Shown here: positions 23,888-37,148 of the stretch, piece after piece | How positions within the stretch are numbered: position 1 is the stretch's first letter | How the letters are laid out: each line of letters opens with the position of its first letter | NCBI GenBank assembly: GCA_000277445.1 | Contig: AJWJ01000005.1 | Span: forward strand, 62,001-126,000 | Length of the DNA: 64,000 nt | From: Polysphondylium violaceum | Lineage: Eukaryota > Evosea > Eumycetozoa > Dictyosteliales > Dictyosteliaceae | Reading direction: 5' to 3' | Position numbers and translations under genes: made by a program | The notes under the pieces: generated by a model | Databases searched by the model: none | What the model saw: only the letters and a program-made list of their open reading frames with translations | What the model was told of the DNA's origin: nothing

Positions 23888-24599
23888 TCCCCAAGATATT
23901 ATATCTTTTGAACTCTTGGATATTTATGTATATACTATATGTGTATATGCGTGTGGGTGTTGGTACAATAGTTGTATATATTGTTTAACAATATATTTCC
24001 TTATAAATAATCTATCTTTAGGTTCAAATTCGATTCTTTCTTGAGCGTATTTTATCAGATTAAAAAAAGAACAGAAAAAAAAAAAAAGAACAGAAAAAAA
24101 AAAAAGTTATATGTGTGTGGTGAGAGTGGTAGTGGTAGTGGGTTTAATATATTAAACTATTGTTATTGTTTTGGGTTTAAAGATGATCAACTGTTATGAT
24201 ATATATGATGGTGGATGAGTGAGTAATATTACAAATTGTTTTTTTAATATAAAATAGGTTTAAATGTAACAGCTATATTATATAAAAGTTATTATCTTTA
24301 TTATTATTATTATTATTATTATTGTTATTTATTATTATTATTACCGTGTGCACAAATATGAATAATAATAACTCAATTACAAAAAAAATTTCAAAATAAA
24401 TTGAAAATATAAAAAAAGAATTTTTTCAATTTTTTTTTGAATTTATTTTGGGGGTAAAAAGTATATCACAGAAATCACCATAGCATAAAAGGCCAACCAC
24501 ACTTTTTTGGAAAAATGATCCCAATTTAGGACACAAAAGAAAAATCTGGTACCCTAATAAGATCTTTTCAAATCAAAAATAAAATTAGTAATTGGTTGT
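23888..24599. other. Intergenic region with A-rich tandem repeat and AAT/ATT run
   Basis: It contains two tandem AGAACAG-plus-poly-A units near 24067-24104, an ATT run at 24298-24345 and no supportable gene. It forms the upstream flank of the PP2A B'' gene and the downstream flank of the INTS14-like gene. Confidence 0.5.
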
Positions 24600-26478
24600 T
24601 TATCTATTGCTTCCTCCTCTTTTAGAAGTTTTTCTCTCTTGTTGTTGTTGTTGTTGTTGCTGCTGTTGTTGTTCAATATACTGTTTTTGTTGTTGCTGTT
24701 GTTGGTAAAATTGTTGTTCCTCTTGTTTTTCAATTTCATTTTTAAAACCCTCTACCAGACTTGCCAAAGACAGTGGTATACCAAATTTATTTGGATCTGC
24801 CAATGTTTTAATTAGTTCTTGTAATATATAGAAGGATGTTTCATCTGTTAATTTTGTTAATCTATAGAAAGAGTATAAATATCAAGTTAGTATTATTGTT
24901 ATAATAATAATAATAATAGTAGTAATACTATCTATCTATATGTATAGATGATATCTCTATTTACCTCACTTCTTCTTTAATGTAATTGATTAAATCTGAA
25001 ATTCTTGTTGGCTGATAGAGGGCGGCTGACTGTCTAATCTTTTCACACTCGTGGATTAGGGCTTCAAACTTTGAGGGCAATGATTTAAATAGTTTGGACA
25101 ATTTGTTGAAATCTATGTATATGTTTTCCAATCTCACCGACGGTAGCGGAGATGGCTCTTTAAATGTATTATACGACATACGGAATGAAGATTGATTGAT
25201 ACTAAATTCATCAGTCATGTTGGGGTTATTGTTGTTATTGGGCAAAAGAACCACTTTTTTCATGTACTCTAGATCTATGCCAGGCTCGAGAATAGAGAGT
25301 ACCAGTGTCATGGTATCGTTTTCATAGATTGAGTTGATCAAACCATACCAATTGTCGTTTTGGAGATGCACAAACGCTGTTTTTTGTTCTTGTTCAAGGG
25401 TTTTTCGGAGCACGGGACAGAGGGGCGGTAGCGAGTCGGGCTGACTGTTAGATATGAGTGGAATGATGACGTGACGCGAGAGGGAGGGAGGATTGATGAG
25501 GGGTTTGTTGGACATGTATCCGAGGATGGACATGGTAGACGTGGCCTTTCGGACAAGACTCGATTCTAGAAAATTAAACAATGTCGAAGGGTTGGGAAAC
25601 AGTGTGATCGGTGAGTGGAGATGACCAAATGCTAGGATGGATCTGTGCATTGTATATGTGTTGTTTATAATCCTGTTTATCGTTTTCACCAACTCTGTCT
25701 TGACATTGGACACACTGTTTGCATTGATGATGTCGATGGTTCCCCTAAAAAACTCGTTTACCCTGACGACCCTATTCTCTTTTTTATACATCATCTCTAG
25801 CTCTTCTTCTTTTAATTGATTGTTGATCGAGTCGATATCATCAATATCCATCGTTAATTCATTGTTGTTATTGCTAGTTATCGTTGACAGAGAATCAAAT
25901 GTTGGTATTGTGGTGGATACAGTGGGTTGCTGGTATTTATCTATACAATGTGTGTGGCTATGTGTACATATGGATACAAAATGAAACTGGTGAATATAGG
26001 GTACTTGAAATGACTGTAGGGGTGATGTGGCGTCGTCAAATGCTGTGCAACGGTCGGTGAATATATACAGTTCAATGAGATTACTGCTAGACTGACCAAA
26101 CGTAGATTCAATAAATCTGTTGCTATACTCTAGTGCATTGATCAAGTCTGTCTTGTCGTACAACAGGATATCAGATTCTATCAATTGTTTTTCAAAATCA
26201 TCATAGGTCTTGGTGAATGGTACAATCACTTTGACATCACTAGAATAGGACAACAACGCAATGGGATCGCTTAACGATGCATTTACTTTTGATTTTAAAG
26301 TCTGTATAAAGTAGAGTACTAGTGATTTCATCAATTCAGAATAGGTAGATATGTCCACTGGTTGTTGTTTTTGTTGTCTTTGTGCCTCTAAAAATGACAC
26401 TGGCTCTGTTCTCTGTGGAGTACAAATCACTGATTGTGCCATTGATATTGATACATCTAGTAATAATAGTATTGGCAT
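24600..26478 (-). CDS. Integrator complex subunit 14-like VWA protein, two exons
   Basis: Exons 26478-24965 and 24861-24600 (phase 2) give 591 residues. It opens with a von Willebrand A domain whose MIDAS-like start is MPILLLLDVSISMAQS (DxSxS). Then come VIVPFTKTYDDFEKQL, LLYDKTDLINALEYS and LIELYIFTDRC, matching INTS14 (VWA9). A central part with ILAFGHLHSPITLFPNP and a C-terminal helical region follow. Exon 2 ends in Gln-rich low complexity. In animals INTS14 pairs with INTS10/INTS13 in the Integrator module that attenuates transcription and processes snRNA 3' ends. A general VWA protein is the alternative, but the order of motifs favours INTS14. Confidence 0.75.
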
Positions 26479-27254
26479 TTTAATTTATTCTACTACTAAT
26501 ATAATATATCTAAATCTAATATATATCTTTTTACAAATAAATAAAAATGAAAAAATGATCATATTTTTTTTTTAATTTTTCATTCAATTTCTTTGAATCA
26601 AATATTGTGCAAATTAAATTAAAAGATATATAGAGAAGAAATATAGAGCCAAAACTTTTGAGGCTATTTTAGTACCTCAAAAGTTTTAGAAGAGGTTAAT
26701 ATTCCGATCTCAAAAACCCTTGTATCAGATAGTTACATGTACAAATGATAGTATTACCAACATTGTTAATGAAAAATACCAAACCAGATGGGGCGCGTGG
26801 TTAAATCATTTAACGACCAAGTTGATAATAGTATTTTAAAAAGAGGGCGATGATAATTTAGTGGTGGAATCATTTTTAGCACATATCGACGCCCCCCATC
26901 TGATGAGAATATGATCCCCAGTCAAGAGCAGGAATTGGATATAGAATTCTAAAAAGACCGAAAACGTCAATACTACAAATCCTCTGCAGTACCAAATCCA
27001 GCTATAGCTTGCATATCCAAAGGGAGATCTAATTAGAATATGCCGGTAAGGTGGTCCTCAACTTTTCATCTCTTTGACAGCTCCATCAATTCATGGCATT
27101 GGTTTCAGAAAATATCAAAGATCTGTGTTTCAGATTTCATCTTTGACTATATTATAATATCATCAAGATCAACAAGTACTTTTGTTTCTATTTTATTCTA
27201 ATTTTACAACACTTTATATTGTTTATTTATTTTTACAAGATTACATGAATAAAA
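26479..27254. other. Intergenic region with hairpin and possible decayed coding DNA
   Basis: From ~26790 to ~27130 the base composition is noticeably richer in G/C than other intergenic DNA here. Short frames on both strands look protein-like but are broken by stops. I cannot assign a family. A perfect hairpin lies at its left end (26651-26687). Confidence 0.4.
26651..26687. repeat. Perfect 13-bp inverted repeat (hairpin)
   Basis: AAAACTTTTGAGG at 26651-26663 pairs exactly with CCTCAAAAGTTTT at 26675-26687 across an 11-nt loop. It is not followed by a T run, so it is not a simple Pol III terminator. It could be a transposon-end remnant or a structured RNA element. Confidence 0.6.
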
Positions 27255-27779
27255 TCAATGACTGACTTCGTTTAACAAAAAAGGAATACTAAGTTTTTTA
27301 TGAGCTTCTTTAATCTTTTTAAAATGTTTAATAACTCTAATACCACATCGATTACACAAGGGTTTACCATCATGTCTTCTTCTCCATTCTGGTGTTTCAC
27401 TAGTATTACACTCAATGCAATTGGTTGGTTTAGCTAATTTAGGACGTCCTCTTCTTTTTATAATTGTAGGTTCAGTTAAATGATTTTTTCCTTTGTTTGG
27501 TAAACAACTTTTAATATGACTAAAAGATTGAGGGGTACCTTGATTGTTTGTAAGGATACTCGGATTATAATTGTAAATGATGTTTTTGTTTTCATTATTT
27601 ATTCCACTTTCATTATGATGATTGTTATTATTACAATAGGTAAAGTATTGAGGATTGGATTGTTGGGTTAAATTAAAATAACCAAAAAAATTATTTTTTG
27701 GATCATCTGCCATTTGTTTATAATTATTTTGATTAAAAGTAACTTCAAAATAATTGTTGTTCCAATTAGATAAATTCAT
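27255..27779 (-). CDS. GATA-type zinc finger transcription factor
   Basis: A single-exon 174-residue protein. One GATA finger with C-x2-C-x17-C-x2-C spacing sits near residues ~122-147 (CIECNTSETPEWRRRHDGKP, then LCNRCG). The basic helix IRVIKHFKKIKEAHKK follows, and RRGRPKLAKP, an AT-hook-like basic motif, precedes the finger. The N-terminal half is Asn-rich. The factor is short compared with many dictyostelid GATA proteins. It should bind GATA-containing promoters in the nucleus; targets cannot be told. Its 5' side faces a ~2-kb intergenic region shared with the divergent kinase gene. Confidence 0.87.
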   Translation of the reverse strand: MNLSNWNNNYFEVTFNQNNYKQMADDPKNNFFGYFNLTQQSNPQYFTYCNNNNHHNESGINNENKNIIYNYNPSILTNNQGTPQSFSHIKSCLPNKGKNHLTEPTIIKRRGRPKLAKPTNCIECNTSETPEWRRRHDGKPLCNRCGIRVIKHFKKIKEAHKKLSIPFLLNEVSH

Positions 27780-29847
27780 AGTTATTATGATATAATGTAT
27801 AAACAGGCACTGAACAGATGTATAAATATTTGTTTTAAATTATAATAATAATAATCAAAAATGTAATTCATTTTAATTTAAAACAAATTTTCATATGAGG
27901 GAGTTTTGGATCTGAATCACTAAAGAATCTGATTATTTAAACGTTGATCTGATAGAAAAAGGGGTAAAAATTTGGATTATTATCATTGCTATATGCACCC
28001 CATCCATTACACCCTACCCCTACTCACCCTCTATCCCTCTTTTTTTTGACAACATTTTTTCATCAAGTGGTAGTGAGCCACCGACAAAAAATTTTGAGAG
28101 ATTACTTTCACACACGATAAAGTGTACAAATAAATTTTCTTTATTTGATAAATTACCTTAAATATAAAAAATTGACTCTATATCACATCAACACATTTTA
28201 TTGCTCATTTCCATAAAAGCTAATTTGTTTTCTAATAGGGCGAGTGTTAAAAACTTACACATGGTCTTGAAATGAGAATCAGTTCCCTTTTGGGTGAAAA
28301 AATGAAATTAAAATTATTTCTTCTTTCTTTATTTGATTTAAAAGTTTAAAAATAGAGAGGTATGCAAACCATCCAATCAAAACATAACCCAAAAAAGAGA
28401 ATAATGGAAAACCTTCCCTAGTATACTTTACGCGCTATTCATTTCCTTATCTTTCCCAATTTAAAAATTTACGGAATGAGGTGATTATTTTCAAAACAAT
28501 AATTTACAAATCTATCTAAATTTTGTTTATTTGGTTAGTGTAATAGTAGTTTTATATATTTACATCTTTGAAAAATAAACATAATCAACATCACTATTCA
28601 TAAATCTATTAATATTGTTATGTATAGTATAAAAAAAAAAGATAACACACCCTCTCTAAAAATAACCCCAACAATAGATGATCTGAGAATGGGTGTGGGG
28701 GTGGTGTAAAATATATATTTTATTTTAAATTGTTGATCTAATTTATTATAAAATTTCAAAGTATCAAATAAACCAATTTTTTATATTTCAACAAAAAGAT
28801 ATACTTTTGTATATATATGGTGACAATTTTAAAAAATGATACCCCGCATAATCAGAGAGGGATGAGGTGGTGAATAGTTTTTGTTTTTTTTATTTGTTTA
28901 TAAAATAAACACCCCTTTACCAACACTCACACACATATTCATTCTATTTATTAATTTACTCGACACTACTACCATCACAGAGAATGAATTTAGATAGATA
29001 TAATTATAATTAAACGAACACTCTTACTACTACTTCACTACTACTACAGATAACCATTTTTACCATTAATATGGTTTGATTAATTTATTTTATCCACACC
29101 TCTGTTTATTTTTAAATTGTTTATCTCAATAATAATCATATAGTTTGTGTTTTTTTTTTTGTTTTTTTATTTTTCTACACAAAGGAAAAAACTATTGTTT
29201 ATTTATCGAGATCAATTGATTTCGTTCCACTTCACTCTTTTTGGTGCCGCAGTAAAATTACACCCACACCCCCTACACACACCCACGCAAACATAAATCC
29301 ATAAATCTTTAAATAATCAACAAATAAGTTTTAAAAAATACAGTCAACTCGATTATCTTGTTAAACAAATTACATCCATTTTATTATGTGTGAGTGTGTG
29401 GATATCTAATCGTTAAGAAAAAGAAGAACAATCACTACTTTATTTTTACTTTAAAGTATTTTTGTCACATTTTTTATAAAAGTGAGAGGAGTGATATTTT
29501 TCATCAATATTTTTTAAAAAAATCGTTTTTGATCAAAATTTTTTATTTTTATTTTTTTGCAAATTTACCCTTTAGAAAGGTTTTTAGACCGCTATCCACA
29601 TTTTACATCGTTATAAGCACAGCAGCAAAGATATTATAGGTTTTATTGTTATTATTGCTACTTGTTGTTCTCTTTTGTGTTTTCTGTATATATATATGTG
29701 TATTTGTGCAAGTCTTCGTAATACGACACCAAGTGAGTGAGAGAGTATAAACTACACAACCTTTATTTTTTAAATTTTTTTGTATTTGTCAAGCCCTCGT
29801 TTTTCACAAAGAGCACTATTACCACTACAGTCGACTAAATTGGTAAA
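27780..29847. other. Long 2-kb intergenic region between divergent regulator genes
   Basis: No supportable gene. It is AT-rich with C-rich, CACACC-type strings (for example near 28001-28033 and 29264-29283) and T tracts. The unusual length between a transcription-factor gene and a kinase gene suggests an extended regulatory region, inferred from position and size only. Confidence 0.5.
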
Positions 29848-32800
29848 ATGGGGTCCCAAGTCTCTAAAGATCATCCTTCTTCACAAAATTTTGTGTAAGT
29901 ATCGTATTCAATTATAATCTAGCAATATATCATCATACAGTACAGCTATACTATGCATCAGGTCTATTTATTTAAAAACAATCAATATACTAACATTGAA
30001 TCAAATTTGAATTTAAAACTCATCAACAAACATGTTTTTAAAAATAATGTTTTTCCTTCCCTTCCCTCCTCCCAACATCAATATCCTCTCCCATCCTCTT
30101 CTCCACAAAATATTCCTATTATCAACCTCCCTCCCTCCCTCCCTCCCCCTTCCACCCCTTTATTCTCATCCCCTTCATACCACTCCTCAATCTTACCCCC
30201 TCAATCTCAATTTCCTCTTCGTTTTTCAATCTTGTGTATAAATTGTTTTTTTTGAACCTACAAAAATGTAATTATTAAAATAATATCCTGTGTGTGTGGT
30301 TTTTTGTGTGTTTGGTGTGTGTGTGTGTGCGTGTGTGTTGTTTCATCTACCCATTTCATATTATATAGTGGTCAAAAACTAAGTGGAAAGAAAAGCAAGA
30401 ATATTAATATAAATAATAAAAATACCCATATCAACAGTGATGCTACATACAGTAATAATGACACAGAATTTAAAAAATATCGTCGTTATACAGTACACTA
30501 TAAGTCAAATAATAGCAACAATCTATCTAATATTACACCTGCCGATTTAATACATAATAACAATAGTAATAATAGTAATAGTAGCAATAGTAATAATACT
30601 AGTAGTAATATTACAGTAGGTGGTGGTGGTGTTAGCAAAAGTGCAGGTGACATTAGTAGCTCTACAGCACCCACGACAACAACTCATAGTAATAGTAATA
30701 CTCCACCTCTAGAACAAAACATACAACTATCATCCTCTTTTGACACTTCAACTTATTTCCATCATCAACAACAATTACATCAAAAACATCAACATCATCA
30801 ACAACAACAACAACAATCATCGTCATCTAAAAAGAAACCACGTACAAAGAGTGTTACAACAAGTACAAATTCTTTGGATAATTCAGAAGCAGTACAATTA
30901 TCAAATTCATTTAATTCCAATATTTCATTGTCTTCCTCTGTCAATACAACACCATCAGCATTTAATAGCCCCTCTATAACACCACCAGACTCATTTTCTT
31001 TTGGTGGCAGTGGTAGTAGTAATAGTAATAATTCACATTATTTCTCTAGAACAAGATCAAGATCATTAAATTTAACTTCATTATCTGTAAATAATAATAA
31101 TAATAATAGTGTTGGTAATAATAATAATAATAATAATAATAGTCATAATAATATACCACTTCATCCATTGTCTGCTTTAAATAACAATAATAGCAATAGT
31201 AATAGTACTTCAAATAAACCAACAAAGATTGAGGGTAGAAAAACTAAATCAAGTACAGCCTTATTTAAATCATTAACTTCATCATTAAAGAGAACTAAAA
31301 AAGATAAAGAAAAGGATAAGCAACAACAACAATCAACTAAAAAACGATCATCATCAACCTCAACTCCACCAAGTGAATTAAATTTATCATCCTCATCAAC
31401 AACAACAACACCACCAATATTAGAAGAACAAGGTAAAAAGCGTTCTTCTTCAATTACTTTAGAAAACAATCAACAACAACCAACACCTGTAGATAATAAC
31501 CAACAACAATTAAATAGCGATAATAATAGTATTATTGATATTGATTTAGAAGAAGAAGAAGAATATAAAATCAATCAAACTTCGATTGAAGATCTTTCAA
31601 AACAATTACAACAAGATTCATTTTTTATTAAAGAAAATAGTAACAATATCGAAGTAGAGTCAGAATCATTATCATCATCCATTGTAATCAATAAAAAACC
31701 ACCACCTCCACTTCCACCAAAAACATTTAAACCAACAACACAACAACAACAACAACAAGAAACAATGAATCCAAATACACCACCCTTTTTATCACAATCA
31801 CAACAATTTCAATTACAACAACAATCACCCTATAGTAGTGGATTTTCATTCGGTAGAAAATCAGGAGTTTTGCCACCCTCTGAGCCTACCTATCCATCAG
31901 AGAGTTCTGTTTCATCCAAAAGAAATTCAGTCGAATTGAGATATCTTGAAGACACACACTCTTATCAACTACTTGAAAAGCTAGGAAGCGGTACATTTAG
32001 TGACGTATTTTTATGTATGCACAAAGAGACACAAAAACAATATGCCGCAAAGATTATCGATAAATCATTGGTGCAAATGATTGCAGCTCACACAGAGATG
32101 GAGATTGCTACCGAAGTCAATATCCTCAAAGCATCCTTTCATCCAAACATTATCTCTATCATTGATCACTTTGAAACGGAAAACTATTACTACATCATCA
32201 CCGAACTCCTCAACGGCGGCGAGCTCCTCTACCAATTGGAAAAGAATCACCATGCCACCGCACCCGACACCCAAAACTATACAGAAGAACACGCCAAAAA
32301 GATCATTAAACAAGTGGTGCAGGCCGTCAGCTTTCTCCACAAAAACAATATTGTCCATCGTGACTTAAAGCCCGAAAACATCCTCTTTAGGGATAAATCC
32401 CATTGCTCCAGTTTGAAAATCATTGATTTTGGCCTCGCCTCGCAATTAAAGGCCTCAACTCATTCGTTGATTGATGTTTGTGGCACACCCGAGTTTCAAG
32501 CACCTGAAATGGTAAAGCGTGAGGGCTATTCTTTTCCCGTTGATGTGTGGGCCACTGGCGTCATTCTTTATATCCTCTTGTGTGGCCAACCCCCATTCCA
32601 AGGCAAAAACTCTATGGCCATTATGAGTCTTATCATAAAATCTGAATTAAACTTTGACCTTCCAGGATGGGAATCTATTTCAGATGCGGCCAAAGATTTG
32701 ATAAAGAAAATGATGAATCCAGATCCAGCCACTAGAATCACTTGTGAACAAATTCTCGAACATCCATGGATACTAGAATCCAAGATGGACTCTCCTCAAT

Positions 32801-32943
32801 TGGGTTCCTTCCACAAACAACTTAGAAGATACAATTCTCAACGTTATTTTAAAGCCACTGGCGATACTCTTCTCAAAAGTCAAAGATTTGGTATTTATTC
32901 TCCTGAAAAAGAATTATATAAACGAAGATCTATTCAAATGTAA
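29848..32943 (+). CDS. CaMK-type Ser/Thr protein kinase with myristoylatable first exon
   Basis: Exons 29848-29894 and 30369-32943 (GTAAGT...ATAG, phase 2) give 873 residues. The tiny first exon codes [15 protein letters not shown], a strong N-myristoylation signal, and is easily missed. Residues ~20-530 are Asn/Ser/Gln/Thr-rich low complexity. The kinase domain (~540-810) has the Gly loop [10 protein letters not shown], the Lys in YAAKIIDK, catalytic [10 protein letters not shown], the [11 protein letters not shown] motif, [12 protein letters not shown] and [15 protein letters not shown]. These place it in the CaMK group and predict activity. No calmodulin-binding site is evident, and the ~60-residue tail is basic. 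Ser/Thr phosphorylation at membranes is inferred. Confidence 0.87.
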
Positions 32944-33872
32944 TAATAATAATAATAACAATTATAAATTGATAGAAATAAATTTTATTTTATTATCTTT
33001 TTTTTATGTGTAGTAAAAATATATAAAAAGAACATGTGTGTTAAACAAATTAAACAATACAAATTATTTTATTAAGGAAGACAAAATAATTGAAGTTGAT
33101 GAATACTCTCTACTCTCAACAACAATAGGGTTTGCTTTAAAAGAAAGATTTAACTCTTTGTTTTTGCATATATCAATAGTGGGTACTTTTAATTTTTTTT
33201 TTTAAAATGTCAATCATAGATTTAACGATAGACATTCTGGGTATTAATTAACATTAGACCAATACCAAAAATAAACTAAAGTATTTTTACTGAATTAGAA
33301 AGTAGAGTTATATAACAGTTCAACTACATTGGATCAAAAGTAATTGGAAGTTTCAAGCTATTGGGTATAATTTTCACATTAAAACAGAATGATCTATCAC
33401 AAACCTATAGTAGATTGGATAAAAATAAAAAAATGAAAGTTCGACTTCAAATTTTTTTAATCATTTGTTGCTGTAATATTGAACAAACAAAATTATTTAT
33501 ATCTATTGAAATCTGTAAAAAAAAAACGAGACTTTCTCGGCAAAAAAAATGCAAAATAATTTCAAAAATTAAAAAAAAAAAAAAAATTAATAAAAAAAAA
33601 GACGAATCCTCAGTTTTGTTATTGTGTTTTTTTTTTGTCTGCTTACTTTAAAGAGGGTTTTGTTCTTTTCCTTATATATCAAGTGTTCTTATCCTTTTTT
33701 ATCGGACATAAACACAATTTATATATTTAGACAATATACACATTACCACTCTATATTTATCATATATTAAAATTATACGATTTCAAAGAGACATAACCAA
33801 AATACACACAGACACATACACACATACACACACCTCTCTCGCCTATTCTCAGATAGATTTCAAAAAAAAAAG
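32944..33872. other. Intergenic region, no gene seen
   Basis: AT-rich. A 96-residue frame at 33361-33651 is largely poly-Lys from A tracts and is not convincing. The CACACA-rich stretch at 33795-33835 lies just upstream of the PELP1/RIX1-like start. Confidence 0.5.
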
Positions 33873-35875
33873 ATGTCAACAAAAATCACACAACCCAAAG
33901 CAGGTGGAAATGTTGGCAATTTAAAATCAAAATCCACCCCTACCTCACCCACTCCTGCCTCTTCAAGCAAGAAGAGAAATAGTGAGCCAGATATTACTCA
34001 ACCAAATAAATCTACCAACAAACAAAAACAAAATACCAATAAAAAGATGAAAAAACAAACAACAACTACAACAAATAATCACCAACAACATCACTCACTT
34101 TCCCACGACAATATCTTGAAATGTGTTATTGATACCTATATTATGCCATTGGTTGGCGATCAAGACAAGATCCCACATTTCTTAGACATCCAATCATACT
34201 TGCCAAACATCATTGTCTTGTTACACCAAAACCAATGTTTAAAACTCACACTCAACAGCACAGAGCCAAGCTCTGAAAAGTTAAAGACCAAGTGGGTTGA
34301 GATTCTCAACTTTATGTTGAAATCCAATAATATCGACAGTGTTTGGATGGGAGTTCATTTACTCTGTGAGACTATTAGAGTGTGTGACTATGATATGATG
34401 GTGCAAAAATCTGAACAATGGATTACCTTGTTGTGCAATTTGGCAGAGCAACAAAAGAAACAACTTAATAGTCAAACTAAAAGAGACAAGAATGATGTTT
34501 TAATTTCCTTTAAAGAATATGGTAGCATTACCTTGGCAGTGTCTTTATTAGTTGAAAAAGCCAGTCATTGGGCTGATTTAAAGAGATCCCTCACCACCAA
34601 TTCTGCCATGTCACCTATTGTCTCTATTATTTTACAATCGCTTGAAAGTCATCTTGGCTATCCAACTCAGAGCAAAATCGACTCTCTTGTCGCCATCTCT
34701 TCATTGATCACCAGTGTTGGCACTGCCATCAAACCCTATTTAAACAAAATTGAAACCCAATGCTATCCTCTCTTATTTAGTTTAGATAAAAGTATTCAAG
34801 AAGCAGCCTCGAGTGTAATTTCAAATTTACCAAATTGTGTTGGTATCAACTCGACCGACCTTTATTGGGATGTTACTGTTCAAAAAATTTTAGTAGAGTT
34901 GAATCGTATCATTGATCAAATTTACAATGGACTCGAAGATCACGATGATTTGGATTCCGATGGAAAACCAGTTAAATTACCAACTCGTAGTATTAATCTT
35001 CCAAATTCAAACAAGCTAATTAATCTTGGAGATGATCAAATTGTTAATATGCTTAAAAATCTTTCAAATGTTAAATTCCCAGAGCCACCCAAAGACACCC
35101 ATCAACAATCTAGTTTTATTCTCAGAGGTTTCCATGGATTATGTTTATGTCTTATGAAAATCTTATCTTCACCAACCATTGCTCCCTCACCAGTACCATT
35201 GGATGAAATTATTAAATTATTATGTAGAATTTTAAATGGAAATATTAATCATCTTAATTTCTCTCATTTGTTAATGGTATGTGTGTGATATAAAGATAGA
35301 TTAATAGTATTTAAAATCACTAACAAATTTAATAATCTATTAGAGTTATTCACTTTCACAAGTAATTTATTCACTTTCTCAACTTCATTTACAAAGTTTT
35401 ATTCTTTTATCTCAATGTTTAAAAGTATTCAAGAAATCATTATTAGTTCATTGCAAAACCATCTCTTCATTATTATTAAGACCACTTAGATCATTAAACT
35501 ATTCCTTAATGAGTCCAATTATTCATTCACAAATCTATACAACTGTAACTGATGCCATTGAAGCTTTTGGTCCATCTTGTTGTGAATCTTTGGTTATTCC
35601 ACTCATTCCAATTCTTTTGAGAGATATTCAACCTTATATTCCAGAGGAAATTAGTGCTACCACCACTACAACTACCGCTGCTGGCTCAAATACTACCGCC
35701 AATGGTACTACTGCAGGTTCAAGTTTGGCAAAGAGTAAAAGTCAAAAAGATTTAATTATGGTCCAAGATTTCACCTCTATTACAATCAAACAAAACGGTT
35801 TAAAGACTCTCTCATGTATATTGTTATACTGTGGCTCTTATTTACTTTCATCTCCAAATATTGGCAGTGGCTTTG

Positions 35876-35906
<31 letters not shown>

Positions 35907-37148
35907 GCAATCAAATTTACGTTTAGAAATCGATCAATTGATCATCACCCTTTTGCTCCAATGTCAATCATTATCTAGCAATAAAAAGAACTCATCCACT
36001 TACCTCAACAGTTCTTTCCATTGTTGGAGATATCGTCTAAGATTGTACGAATGTTTGATCAACAGTGTATTGAAGCCAGTACCATATGTTCCCCCAGTGT
36101 TGCCATATGCCATACGTATTCTCACCGTAGGTATGAATACAGACTATTACCCCAAAGTCAGAAATTTATGTTCCAAAGGTGTATCACTCTGTGAATCTTT
36201 GATCCACCCACAATCACCATCTCTTGTTTCCAACACCAACATCTATTCTAGATCATTTAATTTCTCTTCCAACAACAACAACAACAACAACAATAGTAAT
36301 AACAACAATACCAGTCTTTATCAATCAAATGAATATACCAATAGTCACTTTGAATCTGAAGATGAACACGATGATGACGAAGATGTACAAGATGAAAGTG
36401 AATCTGAAGAGGGCCAAGATGAAATAGACCAAGAAACCAATTTTAATCAAATTAAAGATTCTGATCAAGAGTCAGACGAAAATGGTGATGATGGTGATGA
36501 TGATAAGTTGGACATCTCTTTTAACTCAATCGATAATGATGAGCAAGAAGATGATGAAAAGCCCACATCAACAACAAAATCAAAATCAATGAAATCAAAC
36601 TTATTTGGTAAGTAATTACTCTATTATTATACCTCTTTTATGAAATATATTATTAAAGTAATTACATCATACTTACCTTTACTTAATCTTATTTTTAAAT
36701 TACCCTCTATTTCCCTCTCTCTTTTACCATTAATTAATTAATTATTTATTTTATTACCTACCCCCACCAACAACAATACACATAATATAATAATAATAAT
36801 AATAACAACAAACATATAATAATAATATTTTTTTTAAAAATATATAATATTTATATGTATAATAACAACTATACATATATTAATATATATTAAAAAAAAA
36901 AAACTATATTACGCAACACAAAACACTATTTTTTAGACTTTGGAACAATCTCAAAAACCAACCAAAAGAATGACCAAGATGAAGAGGAAGAAGATGAAGA
37001 ACTAGATGAACAAGAGGGAAAGGAAGAGGAAGTTAATGACAAGTCTACCAAGACCAACATTGCAACCAAGAACAACCAAGATGGCGAAAACGATGATGAT
37101 GATGATGATGATTTACCTGATATAGTAGACGATCCCCCATCAGACTAA
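33873..37148 (+). CDS. PELP1/RIX1-like ribosome-biogenesis protein, three exons
   Basis: Exons 33873-35276, 35344-36607 and 36937-37148 give 959 residues with consistent phases. After a basic Thr/Ser/Asn-rich start, helical-repeat sequence begins. It contains NIDSVWMGVHLLCETIRVC and WITLLCNLAEQQ, resembling the RIX1 N-terminal domain, and later IYTTVTDAIEAFGPSCCESL. The last ~200 residues are extremely acidic (Asp/Glu runs) and end DLPDIVDDPPSD. In yeast and animals RIX1/PELP1 works with TEX10/IPI1 and WDR18/IPI3 in late 60S maturation. Overall identity is low in this family, so the call rests on the conserved N-terminal pattern and the acidic tail. Confidence 0.65.

Noticed and set aside
33361-33651. 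96-residue plus-strand frame
   Set aside because: Mostly Lys from poly-A tracts, with no family resemblance.
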